From JADFXI01 sp963784135 (GTDB taxonomy: Bacteria > Nitrospirota > Thermodesulfovibrionia > Thermodesulfovibrionales > Dissulfurispiraceae), in contig CAWAQG010000016.1 in the NCBI GenBank assembly GCA_963784135.1, positions 1-64,000 on the forward strand: 64,000 nucleotides of DNA, in the 5' to 3' direction. Positions 57,871-64,000 of this stretch are shown in pieces. The notes below the pieces were generated by a model. It had not been told where the DNA came from. It worked only from the letters and a program-made list of their open reading frames with translations, and did no database searches. The number at the start of each line of letters is the position of its first letter. Position 1 is the first letter of the stretch. A program made the position numbers and the translations under genes.

Positions 57871-58389
57871 ATGCCAAATCAGAATGGCAAGGAGATCGCG
57901 CAAGGAGTACTCACGAAAATGGCAGAATTCAGGAAGTCTTGTGAGGTGCTTGACGAGGAGAGCTCGTCCCGGGCTCCGACGGCGACGGGGCGATGGTCCC
58001 CCAAACAGATCATTTCGCACTTATGTGGCCCAGAGGGGACCGGCCATTTACCGATGCTGAAGTCTTTTCTTGACCGGGACACACCGGAGATAGACATACA
58101 GCCCGAAAATTCCTATTGGTCCGGGAAGCGAAGCAGAATGGGCCTTGCCGAACTTCTAACTGAATTTGCCCAGGAATATACGCGTATCGCATCTTTTATC
58201 GAGGGTTTGTCAGAAGAACAGCTTTCGCGGAGGGCCCATATCCCCATGTTCAAGGACTCGTCACTCGGAGAGTATCCGACTCTGGCCCAGTTGGCGGTGG
58301 GACTTTCCACTTATCACATCGGGTTTCACATTGATCACATGCGTGAGATAGTGCAGGCACTCGGTCTTCCCGGAGGAAAAACAGCTTAG
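57871..58389 (+). CDS. DinB/YfiT-like four-helix metal-binding protein
   Basis: The 172-aa protein has the DinB superfamily pattern of three metal-coordinating His: one in WSPKQIISHLCG and two in STYHIGFHIDHMREI. Such proteins bind a divalent metal in a four-helix bundle, and many transfer thiols or glutathione-like cofactors. The substrate is unknown. An AGGAGGAG-like sequence (GGGGGAGGAG) lies 8 bp before the ATG. It is convergent with the PhoH gene, whose stop lies 4 bp downstream. Confidence 0.85.
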   Translation: MPNQNGKEIAQGVLTKMAEFRKSCEVLDEESSSRAPTATGRWSPKQIISHLCGPEGTGHLPMLKSFLDRDTPEIDIQPENSYWSGKRSRMGLAELLTEFAQEYTRIASFIEGLSEEQLSRRAHIPMFKDSSLGEYPTLAQLAVGLSTYHIGFHIDHMREIVQALGLPGGKTA

Positions 58390-58392
58390 TCG

Positions 58393-59636
58393 TTACCGCA
58401 GCTTAAGTAATTCAGCGGCCCTTTCGGCGAGCCGTGAGCGCGCGCTCTTCGTAAGATTCAAATAACAAAAGTCGGGTTCATTTATATAGCGGCTAATCAA
58501 AAATGCGAGCCCGTTACTGCCTGCATCAAGATACGGGGAGTCGATCTGGGTAAGGTCTCCAGTGAAGACAATCCTTGTGCCTTCACCCGCCCGCGTTGCT
58601 ATAGTGAGGGTGTCAATAGGCCTTAAATTTTGCGCTTCATCTATTATCATATAGCGTTTCGGCAGACTCCTGCCTCGAATATAAGTAAGCGGTTCGATAT
58701 GGACTATGCCTGTATCGATCAAATATTTTGCATTGTTGTATTTCACTCTTTTGCTTTCTTTCCCCTGGCGCGGCGTATAGACCAGCACTTCCAGATTGTC
58801 GAAAATCGGTTGCATCCACGGCTGCAGTTTTGCTTCTATGTCCCCAGGCAGAAAACCGAGGTCCTTACCCATCGGGATTACCGGCCTGGCCACTATTACC
58901 TGTTCGATCTTTTTCTTTTCATATAAGTGAAGCCCCGCTGCCAGGGCAAGCAGCGTTTTCCCGGCGCCTGCGGTGCCGGTGAGGGCCACAACGGAAATAT
59001 TGTCGGAAATAAGCGCGTCGGCAGCGCATTCCTGTTCGATATTTTTGAAAGAAAGGCCGAGAAGCCGTTCCCTTCGCGTAACAGCGGTCCTATTATTTTT
59101 GCCGGAAAGCCTGAATAGCTTATCGCCCTCGGCCAGGTAGCGCACCGATTCAATGCCGTTATGGTCCTCCGTTTCATCGTGCAGAAGTTTTCCGTACTCC
59201 TGGAAGAGAGTGGTTTTATCACTTCTGTAATCCTGGGCCATCACGCCCTGCGCTATGGCCTTGATCCTGACCGACGTGTCTTTCGAGACAAGGATCACCG
59301 GTATTTCAGGAGTGGTATCCTGTCTGATTCGAAGGGCAGTCTCTATGATCCTGTCGTCAGCTGAAAGCCTGCCGGACGGCCCGTCTTTGAATTTATGTCA
59401 ATTCTAAGGGTACCCCCTCCCGGCAACGTGACGCCTTTGTTTATATCTCCCATGCCGCAATATTTGTCGATGAGCCGGAGAGTTTCGCGCGCGGTATAGT
59501 TTCCTTTTTTGAGCTTATCGAGTTCTTCAATGACTGTTATGGGGATCACGATATGGTTGTCCTCGAATTCGTGTAATGCGTGGGGATCATGGATGAAAAC
59601 ACTTGTATCGAAGATGAAAAACTTTTGTTTTGGCAT
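58393..59636 (-). pseudogene. PIN-PhoH family ATPase (PhoH2-like), one frameshift
   Basis: The N-terminal PIN domain (KFFIFDTSVFIHDPHALHEF, VIPITVIEELDKLKKG) reads from the ATG at 59636 to 59343. The PhoH helicase-like domain reads in another frame from about 59385 to 58393, with Walker A LTGTAGAGKTLLALAAG and Walker B YMIIDEAQNLRP. The frames join at CCGTCCGGCAGG near 59373, where one extra G would restore GRLSADDRIIETAL. PhoH2 proteins join RNA-directed ATPase and PIN ribonuclease activities. Since no other lesion is visible, this may be a sequencing error rather than a dead gene. Confidence 0.85.
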
Positions 59637-59675
59637 GCTATAGTATATTAATAGTGTGATCTTATTGTAAATAGA

Positions 59676-59847
59676 TGGTAGTGGGTCAGTTTGTTTTTAC
59701 TCTGTATCACCTGGGTCCTCAGTAGTGGGCTGGTAACGTCCAGCCCACATATTGGGAAATGGCGACCGTAGATAATTCTTAATACATGTCAGTGATTGAA
59801 TTGAAATACTAATTGATACAGAGTAAAAACAAACTGACCCACTACCA
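59676..59847. repeat. 34-bp inverted-repeat pair with internal hairpin
   Basis: Arms 59676-59709 (GTGGGTCAGTTTGTTTTTAC core) and 59814-59847 are perfect reverse complements. The 104-bp interior holds a second hairpin (AGTGGGCTGG / CCAGCCCAC near 59723-59747). No open frame is inside. It looks like a REP/MITE unit of the kind mobilised by REP-associated transposases. It lies between the PhoH gene and the activase, reaching to 20 bp before the activase ATG. Confidence 0.85.
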
Positions 59848-59866
59848 AGCCAAGGCGGGGAGAACA

Positions 59867-62800
59867 ATGTATTTTATCGGTCTTGATGCGGGATCGGTCG
59901 CTATTAAACTTGTTGTCCTTGATGCGCGCGGCAACAAGCTCAGAGGGGATTATGTAAGGCATTACGGCCACCCCGTCGGTGCCTCCGCGACCCTTTTAAA
60001 AGAAGTGAAGAAACTTTATCCCGGCAGCGGACTCTCTCTTACGGGTTCGGCTGCCAAAGTGCTCGCCTCTGCACTGAGAATAAGGCACCTCAACGAGATA
60101 ATCTCACAATCCTATTCCATCAGGAAATTGTTCCCCCACATTAATACCATTATAGAGATCGGCGGCGAGGACTCGAAACTTATTTTGATGGAGGGCGGAC
60201 AAATCAGGGATTTTTCGATGAACTCCGTCTGTGCTGCGGGGACCGGGTCCTTTCTTGAGCAGCAGGCTGAACGGTTGAGAATGAGCATAGAAGAGTTCAG
60301 TGAAATTTCTGTGCGCTCGGAAAGACCCTCGAAGATAGCGGGACGATGCAGTGTTTTTGCAAAATCGGACATGATACATCTCCAGCAGATTGCGACGCCT
60401 ATGGAGGACATTGTTTCAGGTCTATGTTTTGCGGTTGCAAGGAATTTCAAGAGCAGTATTGTTAAAGGAAGAGACCTGAAATTTCCTGTTGCTTTTCAGG
60501 GCGGCGTAGCAGCAAACAAGGGTATGGTCGCGTGCCTTTAAAGAGGTCTTTGAACTTGATGAATTGTTCATCCCGGAGGACCATGTTTTTATGGGAGCGC
60601 TCGGCGCCGCGCTCAAGGACATGGATGAATCACCGCATCAACGATTATGATCCCATCTGCCCTTGAAGCCTTCCTCGCGTCAGCCAGGTTTGATGATCAG
60701 GGACACCAGCCTCTTTTCTCGGCAGCCGTGCATGGCCGTGATGGAAAGAACGGCGGAGGCAGTTCCGCATATACAGCGCGGGCAGACAGGTGCTTATATG
60801 GGTATAGACATAGGCTCTATAAGCACTAATCTTGCTCTGGTCGATGAGCATGGCACGCTCATTGCCAAGCGGTATCTTATGACTGCCGGAAGGCCTATTG
60901 ACGCTGTCAGGCAGGGTCTCGATGAGCTTTATGCCGAAGTGGGTAACGCTGTCGAAATTCTTGGAGTAGGCACAACCGGCTCAGGGAGATACATGATCGC
61001 CGATTATGTCGGCGCCGATATTGTCAAGAACGAGATCACGGCCCAGGCAACCGCGGCGATTTTTATCAATCCGGCTGTTGACACAATCTTCGAGATCGGC
61101 GGGCAGGACTCGAAATATATTTCGATTAGAGACGGCGTTATTGTTGACTTTGAAATGAATAAGGCATGCGCAGCTGGAACAGGCTCTTTTTTGGAGGAAC
61201 AGGCTGAAAAACTCGGCATCCCGGTGAAAGATGAATTCGCGGCCCTCGCATTCCATTCAAAGCGGCCCTGCAGGCTTGGCGAGCGGTGCACAGTTTTTAT
61301 GGAAAATTCGCTTATGGCCAATCTCCAGAAGGGGGCTGCAAAAGATGACCTCCTGGCAGGACTTGCTTACTCAATTGTGCAGAATTATGTGAATAGGGTC
61401 ATTGCAGGAAAACCTATCGGGAAGAACATTTTTTTCCAGGGCGGCGTGGCTTTTAACAAGGCTGTGGTGGCTGCTTTTGAGAAATACCTCGGCGCAGGAA
61501 TTACAGTACCGCCCAATCACGATGTTACCGGGGCCATCGGGATGGCCCTTATTGCAATGAGGCACATGAAACTGCTGCCGGCTGCTGAACAGGTGACCAG
61601 ATTCAAAGGATTTTCCCTTTCAAAGCGTCCGTATGATATTGCCTCGTTTGAATGCAAAGGGTGTTCAAATGTATGTGAGATAAACAAGGTGAAAATACAG
61701 GGCGAAGAGGGACACCTCTTTTACGGAGGCAGGTGCGAACGCTATGACGTCAGGCGGTCCCGGAACCTGTCACTGCCTGACCCTTTTGAATACAGGCAGG
61801 AGATGCTCTGGAAGGCGCACTGATGACGACCGGAGCGGCACAGAGGACGCGGAGGAACCGGAGAAACAGGGAGACGGAAAAAAGATAAAAATAGGAATTC
61901 CTTACATTTTCTTTTTTCATGATCATCTGCCTTTCTGGACCGATTTTCTGTGGGAACTCGGTTTTGAGGTAATTGTCTCTCCAAAGACGAATAAGCAGAT
62001 AGTGCACCTGGGCGTTGAGAATGTTCTTTCCGAAGCCTGTTTCCCGGTAAAGGTCGCGCACGGGCATATAAAATATCTTGTGGATGAGGGCATCGATGCG
62101 CTCTTTATCCCAGCTTTATTGATATGAATCAGGGCGGAAGAGACTACGCGACCGGGTCTTGCATGTCCTCATACGCAGACCATCCCGTATGTCTCAAGGG
62201 CTGCAATCAGGGGCATACGGCGCAATCACGCCGATTGTAGATTTCAGCAGGGGCATGGAATACCTTAAAAGAGAATTGCTTGGCGGCCTGAAGCAATTTG
62301 GCATCAGAAGAAAGGACATTGACCGGGCCATCGGCCAGTGCCAGGACTGCGCAGGAGGAATTTTCCTCTTCAGTGGACCGGAAAGGCAGGGAATTATTGG
62401 CGCAGTATGCATCAGGAACCCAGCCGGCAGTAGTGATAATCGGACGTGCCTATAATGCGTTTGATCCCGAGGTCAATCTTGGCATTCCCGAGAAACTTTC
62501 TGCGATCAACACCATTTCTATCCCGATGGATATGCTTCCGCTCGAAGAGGTCCCGACGCATGATGCATGGCCGAACATGTACTGGAGGTCCGGACAAAGA
62601 ATACTGAATGCAGCCCGGATTATCAGGAATACCCCTCATCTTTATGCTATTTATATCGGGAATTTCTCCTGCGGCCCTGACTCATATATACTCAAATATT
62701 TTAAAGAGGAAATGGCTGACAAGCCGTTTCTGCACATAGAGATAGACGAGCACAGTGCGGATGCGGGAGCGATAACGCGGTGCGAGGCTTTCCTGGACAG

Positions 62801-64000
62801 CATAGCGCAGCAACGCGGGAGCCCTGTCCCCCCGACACAGGGACACAGGGACACGGCCCCTGCCAACCTGCTTCATCAAAATTTCCGGTCTTCCGGGTCC
62901 AGGAAGCGCACTATTTATATACCGAACATGTCCGACCACTCCTTTGCGGTCAAGGCTGCATTTGAACGGTGCGGCGTGCCGGCCGAGGTACTGCCCGAGT
63001 CGGATAAGACAGCTGTAGACATAGGCAGAAAGTATGTCTCGGGAAAGGAATGTTATCCTTATCTCGTGACGACCGGAGATATGCTCAGGAAGGTATTTTC
63101 CCATGATTTCATGCCGGATGAGTCAGCTTTTTTTATGCCTTCCGGGACCGGGCCTTGCAGGTTTGGCCAGTATCACATCTCACATAAACTTGTGCTTGAA
63201 AAGATCGGGTTGAAAGATGTCCCGATATTTGCTCCTACACAGGATGTGACGTTTTACCGGGAACTAAGCATGGCCGGAAGCGATTTCTCCATGACGGCAT
63301 GGAAAGGCATCATCGCTTATGAGTTGCTGACCAAGTGCCTGCATGAGACGAGGCCCTATGAGCGTGAGGCAGGGGACACCCGGCAGCTTTACAAAGCATA
63401 CAAGGAGAAGATATACCTGGAACTTTGCCGGGACGGCAAGGGGGATATGGAAGACCTTTTAAGGGCCATGCGCAATGATTTCAGCTCATTGCCGCGGCAT
63501 AGCGGGCAACGTCCGCTTATCGGTGTCATCGGCGAAATTTTTGTCAGAACGCATAAGTTCTCCAACGAGGACCTGGTGCGTAAGATCGAGGAACTCGGCG
63601 GAGAAGTGTGGCTTGCCCCTGTTGAAGAATGGCTCTATTATGTCAATAGCCATATCGTTCAGAAAAGCCTTGATTAAAAGACGCTGGTCTGATATGATGA
63701 ATATCTCTCTAAAAAGATATTTCCAGAAGCGAATAGAACACAGATATGCCCGCTGCTTCAGCGGCTTTTTGAAGACGCTTGAGGAACCGGCAACCAGGGA
63801 GATATTGGATAACGCTTCGCCCTATGTCCATGAATCATTTGAGGGTGAAGCGGTTTTAAGTGTGGGCAAGGTAATCGACCTTGTTGAAAACGGGGCAGCA
63901 GGCATTATTAATGCGATGCCGTTCGGTTGCATGCCGGGGACTATAGTAACTGCACTATTAAAAGCCGTAAGCAGAGAATGCGGTATACCGTGCATCAGCA
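59867..64000 (+). pseudogene. 2-hydroxyacyl-CoA dehydratase activase-type protein (tandem BcrAD/BadFG ATPase plus DUF2229-type), about nine frameshifts, partial at window edge
   Basis: The ATG at 59867 follows GGGGAGA. In order: ATPase domain 1 (FIGLDAGSVAIKLVVLD, EIGGEDSKL, CAAGTGSFLEQQAE), ATPase domain 2 (MGIDIGSISTNLALVDE, FEIGGQDSKYISI, CAAGTGSFLEEQAEKLG), then CKGCSNVCEINKVKIQGEEG. The DUF2229-type region follows (IGIPYIFFFHDHLPFWTDFL, CFPVKVAHGHIKYL), then IIGRAYNAFDPEVNLGIPEK and YIGNFSCGPDSYI, to SFEGEAVLSVGK and MPFGCMPGTIVTALLK at the edge. Frames change near 60540, 60645, 60720, 61815, 62112, 62160, 62215, 62340 and 63668. Each segment is well conserved with no other stops. In intact form it would drive electrons into a radical dehydratase-like partner by ATP hydrolysis. 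Confidence 0.85.

Noticed and set aside
59867..63677. Programmed frameshifting in the activase gene
   Set aside because: Nine shifts in both directions without slippery heptamers or consistent spacing are not compatible with recoding.

Overview
The window looks like chromosomal DNA from a Gram-negative, probably anaerobic bacterium. Lipid A genes (lpxB, waaA, lpxK with GnnA/GnnB-like partners), bamD and rseP show an outer membrane. A three-domain NifU beside NifS, an octaheme hydroxylamine-oxidoreductase-type cytochrome and a broken CoA-dehydratase activase fit an anaerobic Nitrospirota- or Desulfobacterota-like organism. The phylum is inferred from gene content only; no rRNA or ribosomal protein gene is present.

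Layout. 1-3.2 kb: two secreted surface proteins on the minus strand, the first running off the window. 3.5-9 kb: two GT2 glycosyltransferases, a WbaP-like priming transferase, a small four-helix-bundle (S23/Avd-like) gene and rmuC. 9-12.2 kb: trpE-trpG-trpD (minus). 12.2-13.6 kb: IS copy 1 with a 17-bp target duplication. 13.6-28.4 kb: a long plus-strand polysaccharide cluster making UDP-glucuronate/galacturonate, GDP-mannose and dTDP-rhamnose, with a flippase, two GT4 enzymes, a methyltransferase and a second WbaP-like transferase; no Wzy polymerase or Wza/Wzc export gene is visible. 28.5-30.4 kb: tRNA-Gly, tRNA-Cys, a cold-shock gene, a conserved hypothetical gene and a frameshifted TPR lipoprotein. 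30.4-37 kb: mfd, an octaheme cytochrome, a CopD/cytochrome-b5 membrane protein and a carbonic-anhydrase homologue lacking two zinc ligands. 37-43.5 kb: an envelope operon on the minus strand (uppS-cdsA-dxr-rseP-nudix-rfaE2) and a beta-propeller-like protein. 43.6-50.7 kb: bamD, a siroheme gene and lipid A genes on the plus strand. 50.6-54.4 kb: nifS-nifU, a response regulator with PilZ, tRNA-Val and a TPR protein. 54.4-56.8 kb: a scar with tRNA-Ala, an integrase fragment, a truncated gene and an identical second IS copy. 57-64 kb: a PilZ protein, a DinB-like protein, a frameshifted PIN-PhoH gene and a giant activase gene carrying about nine frameshifts that runs off the window.

The most unusual signal is a family of dispersed 'word hairpins'. 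At least nine intergenic gaps are filled, from stop codon to next start, by two facing arms built of 6-7 bp degenerate words. The 5' arm is AGG-rich and the 3' arm is its approximate reverse complement. Each element has its own word (AGGTTA/AGGCTA, AATAGGC/TATGGGC, TCATAGG/TCATGGG, GGCAGA/GGTAGA). One element encloses the four-helix-bundle gene; the others look like empty derivatives. Arms have been captured as coding sequence: the RmuC membrane anchor, much of the signal peptide of the carbonic-anhydrase-like protein, the C-termini of the phosphomannomutase and RfaE2, and an in-frame TrpE insertion. Other repeat families include GTCATTCCCGC-type compound elements, CCCCTCTTTAGC hairpins, a 30-bp palindrome inserted in frame in mfd, and a 34-bp inverted-repeat pair near 59.7 kb.
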